Shown here: piece after piece, positions 12,152-23,649 of the stretch
How positions within the stretch are numbered: the stretch's first letter is position 1
Layout of the letters: each line of letters starts with the position of its first letter
Origin: Chondrosia reniformis
Lineage: Eukaryota; Porifera; Demospongiae; Chondrillida; Chondrillidae
Length of the DNA stretch: 64,000 nucleotides
Assembly (NCBI GenBank): GCA_947172415.1
Contig: OX359197.1
Coordinates: 3,968,001 to 4,032,000, forward strand
Reading direction: 5' to 3'
Notes under the pieces: model-generated
Told to the model about the DNA's origin: nothing
Database searches by the model: none
The model's input: the letters and a program-made list of their open reading frames with translations, nothing else
Made by a program: the position numbers and the translations under genes

Positions 12152-14424
12152 ATGGCACAGGTAAGCTTAACTACTATGAGTAGTGGTCAAGTTAAACAAT
12201 GGCTCACTGAGATTGGCATTTCTATAGAAGTCATTGATGCCCTGTTCTGTAAGGTTGTATAGCTGCAAGTCACATTATACTTATAAAAAATCACTTATAT
12301 AAAATTCATGTATATAGGTGAGGATGTGAATGGAACTGATTTGATGGAATTATAAGAAGATTCCAGCTTTGATGATTTTAACAGGATCTGTCAAAGATTG
12401 ACAGGTTGAAGTTGAGGAAAGCAGTGAATGGAATTACAGAAGTATAAGATATATAATAGAGCAATAAAGGTCAAATAAAATGTTTGCATATATGTAGAAA
12501 GATAAAAATGCCGAGGATATTCAGTGTAACTCAACAACAATAACAAAGGACCTGCAGGTACGTATATATAAAATTTGGAATGGATATAAAAGGTTTCATC
12601 AAAAGGTTTCACAATATTATACATGCAGGATTCCTACGTAGTAGATGACACTACAATTGTAAGCTGCAAAAAGGAATTTAACCAGAAAGAAAAAGTACTG
12701 GAACAAAATAAAGTACAGAAGACAACTCTGCACGCAAAATTTGACATACGTATATTCACATGCATAAAAACTGTATCTATACTCTTTGACAGGCAGTGAT
12801 TGAGATAGATGAGGATGAGCCTTTGCCTAAACCTTTCCATTGTCAATTACCATTAGACTTTGAGTTGGAACTGAAATCAAACAATATAGTGTCCCTTAAA
12901 ACAGTCAACAGTGTAGCTAAATTTGTAAGCCAGAAAATGTTTGGTTACTCTCGCAAAGTCAGCAAGGCAGACAGGGAAAGGGTGGCACAACACATCCTCA
13001 ATAAGTATCCCTTGCTAGGGAGCACAGTATGTATATATATGCATGGATGCAGGAATATAACACATACGAATTTCTCAGTTACAACTAGCTGTATATGTGT
13101 TTTGAAGAAACTATGTCACAAGCCATAAGGGCAAGATTCAAGGAACTAAATAGACGACCCAGAACAGGTATACTCAAAAAGAACCCAGTTCCAGATGTAA
13201 GTTCAAAGGATATAAAATGCATGTTTTTGATTATATATATTTATTAAAATATTGTATATATACAGACCAAGAAACCAATTGTTAAGGCTGATGATGACGA
13301 GGCCACTACTCCAACATTAAACAAAAGAAAAATTGACAAAAGAGTACATATACATATATACTATGCACATGGTGAAATAGCATGCCATTAAACTTTGTAA
13401 ATGGATATACATGCAGGTGGAGATTACCTTTGCTGAGACAGCTGATGATGAAGCAGCTTATTCAAGAATATGTAAGACTTTGCAAGATCAATTCAGCCTA
13501 AAGGAACAGAATAGAGCATTGATAAGTAAATGCATGTATATATATATGTACAGTTGCAACAGTGTTATTGCAAGTACATATCAATATATTATACAAAGGT
13601 TGTTTGATGGTAAGAAGTTACATTTATAGAAGGAAGGATATTGAGAATAATCCTAGCCATGTGATTGGCATTATTAACAAATACCCCTTCTTAAGTGATG
13701 CAGAAGAAGTTAGTGGATTGTTAACATCTCTATTACATGTGCATGTTATGTTCACCAGAATACATGCATATTTATGATGCAGTTTCTATTGGAGTTTGAA
13801 CGTCTAGCCGGTCAAAAAGTCAATGTGGGACTTTTTTCTACAGAATATGCAGATAAAATTTTGGCAATGGCTAAAAAGGATCATTCTAAGAATATTCAAT
13901 TGGTACTAGAAACATTTAATGACTTTGATAAAGGTACGTATATAAACATCTACAATTTGCCAACAATAGCATTTAATAGTACAATTATGCCTCAACAGAC
14001 GAAAACAAGGTTGTGGCTGCACTACAATGCTATCTGCTTTGCAATAAGGTAAGGCCATGCAGATCCAAAGACTATTTGCCTGCAATATCCCGTATGCCAG
14101 GTATGCACATGTACAAATTAAACTATATGTACATTAACATAATTGCTTTTATTAAACTATATATATATCTCTTATATATACTTACAGAGTTCCATTAACC
14201 CAACGGCATACTGTGAAGAACTTACTTTAAAGACACCAGTTTTTGTGTGGTCAGCTGAAGATGCTCATCTAGTGGTGGACTGTCAAATGCTGTTTGCTTG
14301 CAAAAGGCAGGATGCTGCACATACACTGTTAGCAGCGTATCATGTATTCAACATACAGTATCCCAAATCCCTTCATGGAGTGTTTTTGTTTCTGGAGACT
14401 TTGTATCTGGAAAAGACAAAATAA
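12152..14424 (+). pseudogene. SAM-domain / SAMD3-like multi-exon gene, probably decayed
   Basis: A chain of short exons with tiny TATATA-rich introns. Exon 1 from ATG 12152 encodes a SAM-like start (VKQWLTEIGISIEVIDALF), continued after an intron near 12250-12317 by EDVNGTDLMEL, where an in-frame TAA follows. Further exons: about 12793-13026 (SRKVSKADRERVAQHILNKY), 13109-13197 (SQAIRARFKELNRR), 13265-13345, 13417-13525, 13610-13715 (VIGIINKYPFLSDAEE), 13775-13935, 14010-14095, and a last exon 14190-14424 ending TAA. The duplicated [HI]I[LI]NKYP[LF]L signature and basic FKELNRR segment resemble the animal SAMD3-like family, whose function is poorly known. Splice phases do not all join cleanly and one stop interrupts the SAM domain, so it is probably inactive. 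Family assignment is from memory of the pattern. Confidence 0.55.
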
Positions 14425-16669
14425 ATAAGACCAAACTTAGCAACACAGTGAAGACTTTTATTGCTGTGTTATAAGTTAAAATACTATACCATTTTGAACA
14501 GAAACCATAACATATAGTTTAAACTGCACGTAATTAATATTTTCATGGTAATTGTAAGCAGGCATATTGTTGTATACACTACATGTGTATAATTAGAGAT
14601 ACATATACTTACCATCTACTATATATAGATGCTTAAATAGTTACTACACACTCGTGACATAATATGTCTACTATATAAAGAACATTTGTTGTTATATTAA
14701 TGGGCACACAGTTTTGCGCTAGGTGCAGAGCTATACATTGCCAGTAATAATGCCTATTAGTAGGTATAAGGTCCACTTTTCAGTAATGGCTTTGTAAGAT
14801 ATTTATCAGTATTAAGTCACATAAAGAGAGATCATAGATTTGAACCATACTACGTTAAATGTGGAATTGATGGATGTCCAACAGGATATGCTAATGTGGA
14901 GGGTCTGCGCTCTCATATCCGCAGATACCATAAAGAAGAAAGCTTTGAAATTTCTACAGACCAAATTATGGATTCTTCTGATGGAATGGTAAGTACTGAT
15001 GAAACTATGACTCATATGGCAACACCCAATGCAGATAGTCAGATGTCTACAAAGGAAGCTACCAAAAAAGCATCTGCAAGATTCATTTTAAAGGCTAGGG
15101 AGGTTCATAGGCTACCACAGATGACCATTAATGAAATGATTAGGGATGTCAACCAACTGTATGGATACCAGTATCAACAGGAAACAAGGACTGTGTTAGA
15201 AGCAGCTGGAGTAGATGTAAGTAGTTGTGACATCTATCAACAACTGGACAAGGAGGCACTACCTGACCCTTTCAAGGAATTGGAAACAGAGTATGTCCAA
15301 AAACAATACTTCAGGGAAGAATTTGGACTTATAGTATTTTTATAACTTTTACTACTTATACTTACGTAATTTTATAATAACATATACAGGAACCAACAGA
15401 GAGACGATTAGGACAAGTGATTGAAAGACTGCAAAGGAGATTAATTTATAAATGGGAATGTGCCTACGATATTGATTTCAAGAGTTCCCTCCAACAACTT
15501 TTAAACAATAAAGAATATGGGAACAAGTATTAAGTACAAATGAACCTATATTATAGCTATAAGACATGTTCATTTACTTTACGTATGCAGATGACTGATC
15601 ATGCAACACCCAATGGATTATTGCATGATATCTGTGATGGTCAGTACTATAAGGATCATTCCTTCTTCAGAGCCCACAGCAATGCATTGCAGGTTATGCT
15701 GTACTATGATGATGTGAAAAAAAAACAAACTTGGTAGGTCTTGTCTTAAATTGCATCATTTCACAAGACTTAATTTAAACAATGTTATGATTTACAGCCA
15801 TGTTTTACTTCAATCTTGCTAACATAAGGCCTGAGCAAAGGTCCAACCTTGCTACAATTCAGTTACTCACTATTGTGAAGAACATATATCTCAACAAATA
15901 CAGCATTGACATAATTTTGGAACCATTTATTCAGGAAATAAACCAGCTAGAAAAGGGGACTCAAAAAAACAAAATGCATGCATATACAGTACCTTTTTGG
16001 GTAGGTTGTCCAGAGCAGATGTTGCAACCAGACTCATGACTGCCATTTGAACAAACATTCCTCCTCTAGAATAACGTCACCATGCAGTGATAACATTTTT
16101 ACTGATTACCAATTGCAATGCCCAGTGTGCGTGGAAAACCACCCCATATATACCAACATATATACCATGAATGTCATCTGTAGGGAATAGTTCTTAAGGT
16201 GCATGGTACACCTACAACTATATTTGGTACACTGGTTTGTGTCTCGGCTGATAATCTTGCAAGCCAGCTAATTGGAGGTTACAAGCAGCTAGCTTCAGCC
16301 ACTACAAAATGTAGATTTTGCATGGCAACAGCACAAGATATACCAAAAAGGTTAACATATACGTATATATATATATGCATGTACATATCTTCAGTCTGAG
16401 ATAATATTGTTAAAGGTCCACTGTCACGGTTATACAAGTTAGTTTTATGTGGTAGATTATCATCTAAAACCACCGAGAATCACAGTTAGAGCGCTTCGAA
16501 ATGCCTTGGTAGCGAGATAACAGCTCACTTCCGGAAATTTGGACGAAGTAATCCCGCATATTTACTATGACGTCATAGTAGGCTCAATACGATCGAACCG
16601 GTCACGTTGGGCTTGGGAAGACAATCCTCTGTTGGCTTTTACAGCTTCCTTGCTTATGAACTCGCCCTG

Positions 16670-16984
16670 ATGCCTTACAAATGCGTTGCTGGAGGATGTA
16701 GCAGGACTGATGGAGACAACGTTTCACTGCATCATTTCCCAAAGGGCGATAGTCTGAGGAAGCAGTGGTCAGCAGCTGTTGGGAGGTATAGGCAGGATTG
16801 GGAAGGACCTACTGATATGTCAATGCTGTGCAGCATGCACTTCGAGGCTACCTGCTACGACGATGAGACATTTCTACGGGAGAGCATGGGTCTACCCAGC
16901 AAGAGAAGGAGATTGAAGGAAGGAGCAAAACCTACGCTATTCCCTAACGCTGGCCAGATCAGCTGGTTTGCTGTCGTGGGCTGA
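16670..16984 (+). CDS. THAP-domain DNA-binding protein (5' exon)
   Basis: From ATG 16670 the frame encodes a complete THAP zinc finger: C5-x4-C10, W33, F23-P24, C54-x2-H57 followed by F58, and a closing KPTLFP near residues 87-92, equivalent to the AVPTIF box. THAP domains bind specific DNA and occur in P-element and Kolobok transposases and in host regulators. The start MPYKC is typical for the family; an in-frame ATG 21 codons upstream is less likely. A stop follows at 16982-16984. A basic segment ending at a GTAAGA donor near 17046 and an open stretch to 17279 (PVYPNPDYTIYTTECL) could be further exons, but the joins are not resolved. It converges on the ballast gene, whose stop codon is at 17276. 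Confidence 0.75.
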   Translation: MPYKCVAGGCSRTDGDNVSLHHFPKGDSLRKQWSAAVGRYRQDWEGPTDMSMLCSMHFEATCYDDETFLRESMGLPSKRRRLKEGAKPTLFPNAGQISWFAVVG

Positions 16985-17275
16985 AGGATCGCTTCACCTT
17001 CCAGCAAAAGATAAAAGGGATTTGCCTCAGAAGAGAGAAAGAGCAAGAGTAAGATAAAACTCTATTGTTTCGAACCAACACCAATGGATGTGCCACCACC
17101 ATTATGCAGTTCCTACGAACACCCGGACAAAGCAACAGCCATCAGCCAGCACCAGTCGCGTTCCAACAAATGACACTTTTGTTGAAACACGACTTCGATC
17201 GTTACTGTACCAAATTCAAGTACCTGTTTACCCTAACCCTGATTATACAATTTACACTACGGAATGTTTAAACAT

Positions 17276-18035
17276 TTAGCTAGATGGTTTAAATCCAGCA
17301 TAGCCTGGTGAAGGATACTCTGTTCGTATTCTTTGTACAGCACAAGAGGGCAGCACAACACGTATGAGCTTGCCAAGGTAACCCCAACACCACAGTGCCA
17401 GTTGGCGGTAGGCCACATAGCGGTATTGCCTGTAACAAGAAGTATCAATGGCATGGAAGACATGCAGACCGCACCATGTTATTATATAACATGCGCACTT
17501 ACTCATTGTGACTATTCCCAGATTGGGAAGATACATGAGCACTGCCATAACTCTGGCGCACAGCGTTAGTGGCAGTTTCTAGTACCCATGAATCCAGACA
17601 TACAGAATTAAATCCGGGGTGCTGCGTTATACAGACAACACTGGCATCCAAATCTAACTCTTCTAACTTGTAGCTGCATTCCTGGATCTCTCTGCAGCAG
17701 ACGCTTTCACGAACAGTTGGCATTGCCGTGCACTTCCCACAGGAGCACCTTCAACAATCGACGAGTACTCCAAGTACGAGGTACACTAGGCCAGTAGCAT
17801 TATTATTAGACATGTTAAGATCTTACCAGTTGCTGTTATTCAGGCGATATCGTCTCGGGTTGCGATCGTCCTCGTCAGAATCTTCGTGTCCTTTGTCGTT
17901 CTCGTCACCAGATGGCTCAAACAAGTACGGCTGCGCACCCCGCATGTCCGGATCAATCTCAGAATCAGTAGGGGTATCTCCTTCATCATCTCCGTAAGTT
18001 TCGTCTTCATCGTAAGAGGAAGACTCGCACGACAT
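17276..18035 (-). CDS. P2X7 ballast-domain (zinc-binding, cysteine-rich) protein, three exons
   Basis: Exons 18035-17827, 17748-17503 and 17429-17276 join cleanly to 203 codons with GT-AG introns of 78 and 73 bp. Residues 1-69 are acidic and contain AQPYLFEP. The rest matches the cytoplasmic ballast of animal P2X7 receptors: WCSCGKC at the exon 1-2 junction, MPTVRESVCCREI, VCITQHPGFNSVCLDSWVL, then YRYVAYRQLALWCWGYLG and RVVLPSCAVQRIR. In P2X7 this fold binds two zinc ions and a guanine nucleotide. There is no P2X channel part; stand-alone ballast proteins are common in invertebrates. Frame and splice sites are intact, so it could be functional. An AAAATGGCGGC context lies about 40 bp upstream (18076-18083 on the + strand), where an ATG opens an 11-codon upstream ORF. 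Its placement inside a TTAA element suggests spread by transposition. Confidence 0.82.
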
Positions 18036-18292
18036 AACGATATCTTACTCGTCCTCAACGCTCGTTATTCTTGCCGCCATTTTCCGGAGCCTACAATGAC
18101 ATCACGATGTTTAAGCAACGTTTGGACCGGAAAAGCGGAAACGCCCACGCGTAATGGCTTATTTTTGTCAACTTGCACTCTTGTAACTCCCCCCTCCTGC
18201 GGCAAAGCACTGTGTAATGGGTATCGTTGAAGATGCTTTATTGAGCACTATCCATATGAACATTAAAAAAAAAGGTGACAGTGGACCTTTAA

Positions 18293-18587
18293 GGCCCTTT
18301 CACACTGGCAAACTGAATGGCCATTAATCATGTTCAAACTTGCATCTTGTCAATGTGCATTTGACTAACACAAAAACAAAAAACACTGACTATCATCCTT
18401 TGCACAGTCTATCGGCATTTCTTGATCATCTATATATATCAGAATACTGTTTATGGTGGAAGCCTCTAATTACCAGTTTGCTAGTGTGAACAGAGGTGCA
18501 TGAATACACATTTGATACACATTTTATCAGATGCTCATTCAAAGTGCATTCATGATGCGTATTCATTTTGCTTGTGTGAAAAGGCCG
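18293..18587. mobile_element. 295-bp TTAA-flanked MITE
   Basis: Inverted ends GGCCCTTTCACACTGGCAAA (left) and the complement of TTTGCTTGTGTGAAAAGGCC (right, 18568-18587 region, with one extra base) are flanked by TTAA at 18289-18292 and 18588-18591. The left TTAA is shared with the right flank of the THAP element, so the two elements sit back to back: one inserted at the edge of the other. Non-coding. Confidence 0.7.
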
Positions 18588-19984
18588 TTAATTTTCAACG
18601 TGACAATTACATACATTTTGAGTACAGTTCAATGAACATCAAATTCTACCACGCACAAGGACCAACTATGATGAGTATTGTAACTTATTGGAGATATGCA
18701 CTGATACTAGATCATTGGAGGATATTGCCAAAACCTATGGTATTACCCATACGGCTGGATTAAATAAATTCAACATTTCCATGTAAACGATGGACTACCT
18801 TCAAATATAATGCATGACTTGCTTGAAGGAGCAGTACCATGTGAAATTAAATGTCTATTAAAAAGTGCATCATCTAATGTTCTTTAATGACAGGATGACA
18901 GACTTTCAGTAAGTTCATCAAAGTACAACTGCATGTACTGTATAAATATACGTATATACTTACATACGTAAGAGTAATATAATACATGCATGCTTGGTTA
19001 ATGCAGATACAATGCAGCAGATCAAACAGCTAAGCCATCTTTAATTCTTACAAACACTCTAACAGGCAATGACAATCACCTAACACAGTCTGGTAAGAAA
19101 TATACAAATCATGTACCAGTTTTCAGACATTTATTACAAATCACATGCATGTGAATTTGCATGCATATGGTCTGCTATACAGCAGTATCTTTTAAGGACA
19201 TGCTTATATCTATACAGCCATGCAAACTTGGACCTTGGCAAGATATACACCTCTGATAATTGGAGACAAGATTCCTGAAGACTGCACCTACTGGGAGACA
19301 TTTTTAACTTTATTGGACATCATGGACATTTGTTTTTCACCTTATGTTACCAAAGAGCAATTAACATGTCTCACAGCATTAATTGAGAGTCACCATCAAA
19401 GTTACAAAGAATGCTATCCTGAAAAACAATTGATACCCAAACAGCACTACATGATACACTATCGAAAATGCATTAAAAGGTATATTAAAAATTTTATACA
19501 GTACATGTACTTAAATATAAAGACGGATATATACACATGTTTGCAAATTAATACATCCATTTACGTATATGTGCAGATATGGCCCACTAGTAGCCTTTTG
19601 GTGTATGCAATATGAAGTAAAACATCAATATTTTAAGAGAATGACGAGTACACTGAGAAACTATAAAAATCTGCCTAAAACACTTGCAAGAAGACATCAG
19701 CATTTAGTGTCCTATCAGCTTAGTAATCCAGAAAGATTTGGCAGGTTTCATGGAGATGATGCTGTGAACACAAGTAAATTTTGGTCCTTAAAGCTGTACA
19801 TGCCATAGTGTATGGCTCAATCATGTACCTGATCATTAATATAGCCATACAAGTTGATTTAAGACAACATGAACATGCCAGTATTATTCAGACAGCTGTG
19901 GGCCAGGTTGGGACATTATACAGGTTAATGTCATACAAATATGCACAAGAAATACTTGCAAACTAACAGAATCACTTTTTAGAT

Positions 19985-20465
19985 TGCCATAACTATATTA
20001 CTTTTTATAGTCAACTCTCTGGTGCATTTATAATATAGGCACCCTATTATAATTAGCACATTTTCCTCTATTGTTTTTAAATTAAATGTATACATAAATA
20101 ATACCCCATATCATCCCATTCTGTGGTGATTGGAAAACCTCTAATAAATGTACCTTTGTGGACAAGTGTTAATAGGGGCCTGCCCTAGCCTGCCTTATTC
20201 TAATTCTATTAACACTGCATAGTGAGTGCAATATTTATTGTTTTGAAGTCACTGCAACTATGGCAACAATTGGTAGCCAGACAGTTAGGAATGTACAATT
20301 GTGTAAACATACAAGAAATAGAGTTGCCATATATATACAAAGTTATCTTAACTATTATAGTTTTCAGTCAACTGTCTGGTACATTTATACTAGGCACACA
20401 TTTGGTACACTTTCCTCTACATTTTTCAAAATTAAATGTATACAAAAATAATACATCTAATACAC
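19985..20465. repeat. Diverged local duplication of ~110 bp
   Basis: The stretch near 20010-20105 (GTCAACTCTCTGGTGCATTT, then ATTAAATGTATACATAAATA) recurs near 20368-20455 (GTCAACTGTCTGGTACATTT, then ATTAAATGTATACAAAAATA). Both lie between exons of the transposase-like gene. Nearby 20165-20220 holds a palindrome-like GGGGCCTGCCCTAGCCTGCC and CTAATTCTATTAACACT, words also present near 46074, 46530 and 52028, pointing to a dispersed repeat. Confidence 0.55.
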
Positions 20466-20809
20466 CTTAATAGGGTCTATTGGGTCACCAAGAACACACT
20501 CAAGTATTCCATTTGTACAATTGTCACATTGGCTAGTGGTGATGATGATTTACCTGTGTTTGGTGAAGTCAAAGAGATCCTTCTCTATAACACCAGCATG
20601 ATTATTTTCCTCACTGAAGAACTCAGCACTGACCAATTTTACCATCACTATCATACCTATGAAGTTTCAAGAAGGGAACATAAAAAATGCATGTCACTCA
20701 ATTCTCAAGCCTAGTGGATCATGCACCCTTATCCCTCCTCAAGTCATGTGATGTGCTCTTCTTTGATAGCTACTTTGTGTTACCACGATATAACATTAAT
20801 TGGACTTAA

Positions 20810-21248
20810 ATATATACTACTATATGCTAAAGGTCAGGTCATACTTGACCAATATATTATAGCTATACTGAGCCAATATTATGAAAGTCAGTTACCAACC
20901 TGCTGTAGGAATGTTAAGCTTTGTTCACGTTCGGTCTTGCAATATCTGAGAGCTACGCATAGGTCTTGAAAAACTGCAAGTCCGGAGTTCATAAGTAAAA
21001 GAGATCAAAACGCCCAATAGCAAATTTGAATACATAGCTTCAATTCTGATTGGAGGAAGTTCCTAACCGATTGCGAAATTCATTACAATGGCGGATGATA
21101 AATCAGCCAGCGAAGATGGAGATTAATCTTCCTAAGTTGAACACTTGAAAGTTAGACCCTTAACAGAATTATATGGTCAGTGACAGCTGGAATAGAATAA
21201 TTTTAGAGTTTTTACACATTCATACTGAACAATGTAAGGTAGCTATAG
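20810..21248. other. Intergenic, repeat-derived words only
   Basis: Contains GGTCAGTGACAGCTGGAATA at about 21175, a word that recurs near 45880 and 46488, so part of a dispersed repeat. A short ATG frame of 12 codons in an ATGGCG context at 21087 stops without a donor. Nothing else recognisable. Confidence 0.4.
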
Positions 21249-22046
21249 ATATGGATAGTGTGCTCTACGCGGGGGCGTAAGTAGCGGCCATTTTGGGGGT
21301 CAAAAAGGACTTGCATGTGTAAGTCGATAGTAAAATTCCTGTTTTTACGAAGTGTAAGCAGCTTTGCGCAGCCTTATTTCGTCTTCACAAAGGTTCTTTG
21401 TTGATTAACTAAAGGCGCTGCATGCTCAAAGAAGTATTTTAGTTCGATTTATTACAAGGTAAGTCGGTTATTTGCTAAACATTTATTTAGGTTGTAGCTA
21501 ACATAGTTGTAAGGTTGTGTTAAACTAACTTCAATGCCCCTGATCCATTCAGATACAAAGTTGTTATATGAATCTAGACTCTTTTAGGCCTTGAGATCCT
21601 CTTTTGTGTATAGGCTAGGTGTGTTTATCATGTATAATGCTAAGCCAATTTTCTGTAGTTTTTCCTTATAGCGCTTCCTAACATCTTCTGAAAGAGACCA
21701 GTAATATTCTGAGAATTTGCCTACTGTTTCCTTGTGCATTATTTGAACAATCGCTCAACGATTAACAAATATACTCTTTATGAACTTAACTACGAAAATG
21801 ATGCACTAGAATAGGCTAAACGTTAAATATTGAACTCAAATTCTTCTTGGAGCACGCCGCGCCTTTTGTTAATCAACAAAGAACCTTTGTTAGATGAAAT
21901 AAGGCTGGGCAAAGCTGCTTACACTTCGTAAAAACAAAGAAAAAGGATTTTACTAACAATTTACACATGTACAAGTTCTTTTTGACCCCCTAAATGGCCG
22001 CTATTTAAAATTCCACACTTACGCCTCCTCGAAGTGCACACTATCT
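21249..22046. mobile_element. Non-autonomous element with ~180-bp inverted repeats
   Basis: Left 21249-21430 and right 21865-22046 are imperfect inverted repeats. Shared words include ATAGTGTGC at the tips, GCGGCCATTT, GGGGGTCAAAAAG, TTTTTACGAAGTGTAAGCAG and AAAGGTTCTTTGTTGATTAA. The 430-bp centre has no supported ORF. Indels between arms show age. The target duplication is unclear because TATA-rich flanks hide it. Confidence 0.75.
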
Positions 22047-23130
22047 ATATAATAGAGGTATGTTTTTTGTACTGACTTGTATGTTTGGTTTATGGGGTTA
22101 CACGTCCATTTTGGTGAAAGACAGATTTTTGATTAGTAAAATAGTGTTATCCTTTCACTTAGGCTCTCCATGTTTGTCAGAGTATGTATATATATATATA
22201 GTGCAAGTTACAAATTTATACACGGATGCCAGTATATATATTAATATATTTTTACTTGCAATTATCCTACTGTAGGAAGAAGAAGTGTTATATTAAGCAT
22301 GTTTAAATGCAATCAAGTACTACACAGTCCAAGTTACAAAATACACAAGGGACATAAAGGCTGGGGCCTTTATTTCATGAACAATGTCCCATGTGTGCAA
22401 GTTACCAAATTGTCTCTCACCCTGTTGTTTATGTGAATGGATGCAAGCAACCAATGGTACTCCTAGCTCACACTCAAGGCATGTCAAATCTGCCGTGATT
22501 ATAGGCTGCGACCCCCTGCATGAGACTGGAATTTTTGCTGATAATGGCATGCAGATGCATCATCTTCAGTCTATACTAAGGTGTGAAAAGGTAATTGGAA
22601 GGCCATGCGTTTAACCTTATATGATCTGTAGAGACTACTACTCTGTATGCAGCAGTTGAGAATTTCAGTGTGGCTAAAGTCTTGTAGCGTTTAATATACC
22701 TGATTGTGATTTTTTGGGAGTCATTTGCATCCCTATTATATTATATACCTCAGTGTGACTTAGCTTGATCCGCATGTGCCATTATTATTGTTACCTTCTA
22801 CTCACATATATATAGGGCAGTCCATCACCACTTCTTGCTTTTTATTACCCACAACCCTATACATCGTAACACCTAATGCGTGAAAATATATACAAAAATT
22901 CCCTATCCCGTTCGTTAATATTCCTATATTGTATCTTAATGTTTTGCCTCAATATAGTCCGTCCATAAATGCATGCTGTCTTTCGTTTATATACATCAGT
23001 TTTACCCATGCATCACATGTTTGATTCTCTCTTCATACCTATCGGCTATCTCCTTCGTCGATTTGATTACATGATACTAAGAATGAATCAATATCGATTC
23101 CATTTAATACAATATATACAACAAATAAAT
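22047..23130. other. Intergenic with dispersed repeat words
   Basis: A GTGCAAGTTACAAATTTATA word at about 22200 and CATGTTTAAATGCAATCAAG at about 22298 both recur together at about 24190-24240, marking copies of one dispersed repeat. Related GTGCAAGTTACAA or complementary words occur near 29830, 40178, 47360 and 52840, often beside TATATA runs. Overlapping open frames at 22320-22614 lack family support. Confidence 0.4.
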
Positions 23131-23137
23131 ATATGTT

Positions 23138-23640
23138 ACTATTTAGCGTCTCCTTCTCGATCATCTACTTCTTGCAGTGCTTGCAACATGATATTCTCTT
23201 CCTCCTTCGTTAAGGGAAACTCATCTTCTATTTCATCTTCGACCCGTTCGCTCCCCTCTTCCCCACTACTTTTAACTTGTCCCACGACTCACTGTCCATG
23301 TTTCCTCTGACTTCAATCTACAACGAAAATTCACACCTTACCTATACATCTTAGTTAACACTCCTTTTCCGCCCACAATATGTACATTTTCTGAAGCATC
23401 TGACTAAAGTTGAGAAAATGTCCTTCCTTCGTTGCATTGTGAGGGGTTTTACGGACACAGCATTGCCTTTCACCTCTACGCTATTTGTTACTTTCATCCC
23501 AGTTAACACAGGAGCCAAACTAACGAGGGATCGGGTGAGTATTGACAAAATAGATCACCTCCCTTATAACATTTTGTGGAAAAGCGGCGTGCTCTTCCGC
23601 AAGCAACAACGTATCCACGAACTTGAAATTTAGAAATTTA
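23138..23640 (-). CDS. Possible small multi-exon gene, not recognised
   Basis: Minus-strand coding-like segments: an acidic terminal exon at about 23285-23138 (KSSGEEGSERVEDEIEDE, then PLTKEEENIMLQALQEVD, stop) and an upstream open segment at 23640-23351 with a short basic tail CTYCGRKRSVN. Joins between them are unresolved, and no known domain is seen. The acid-rich composition and clean stop make the last exon the better supported part. Confidence 0.25.
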
Positions 23641-23649
23641 AACGGTAAG

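Larger units (their letters stand above)
16414..18288. mobile_element. TTAA-flanked 1.9-kb DNA transposon carrying THAP and P2X7-ballast genes
   Basis: Terminal inverted repeats AGGTCCACTGTCAC (16414-16427) and its exact complement (18275-18288) are flanked by TTAA on both sides (16410-16413 and 18289-18292), the target duplication of Kolobok and piggyBac transposons. Kolobok elements are known to encode THAP-domain proteins, which fits the THAP ORF inside. No full DDE catalytic domain was found, so it is probably non-autonomous. It lies in an intron of the transposase-like gene. The subterminal sequence has a TGACGTCA palindrome at 16568-16575. Confidence 0.8.
14780..20809 (+). pseudogene. 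C2H2 zinc-finger, transposase-like gene (domesticated or decayed)
   Basis: Exons in order: a C2H2 finger (CGIDGCP...GLRSHIRRYH) and KASARFILKAREVHRL in 14800-15345; VIERLQRRLIYKW (15391-15527); a third from 15590 (NALQVMLYYDDV); a fourth 15798-15990 (NLANIRPEQRSNLATIQLL); a fifth about 16190-16351 (SADNLASQLIGGY, then CRFCMA); a sixth near 18660-18880 (DGLPSNIMHDLLEGAVP); a seventh about 19220-19480 (LLDIMDICFSPYVTKEQL, KQHYMIHY); an eighth 19577-19780 (WCMQYEVKHQYFKRM); and a C-terminal part 20510-20809 (LPVFGEVKEILLY, then LVDHAPLSLLKS). The order matches a widespread animal family with a tnp2/CACTA-like transposase core. Frameshifts near 18775 and 20695 indicate decay. The fifth-to-sixth intron was enlarged by two TTAA insertions. 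It may be an old transposon gene rather than a host gene. Confidence 0.6.

Noticed and set aside
18500..18763. 87-aa plus-strand ORF
   Set aside because: Crosses the MITE end at 18587; only the part after about 18660 belongs to the transposase-like gene, and in another frame.
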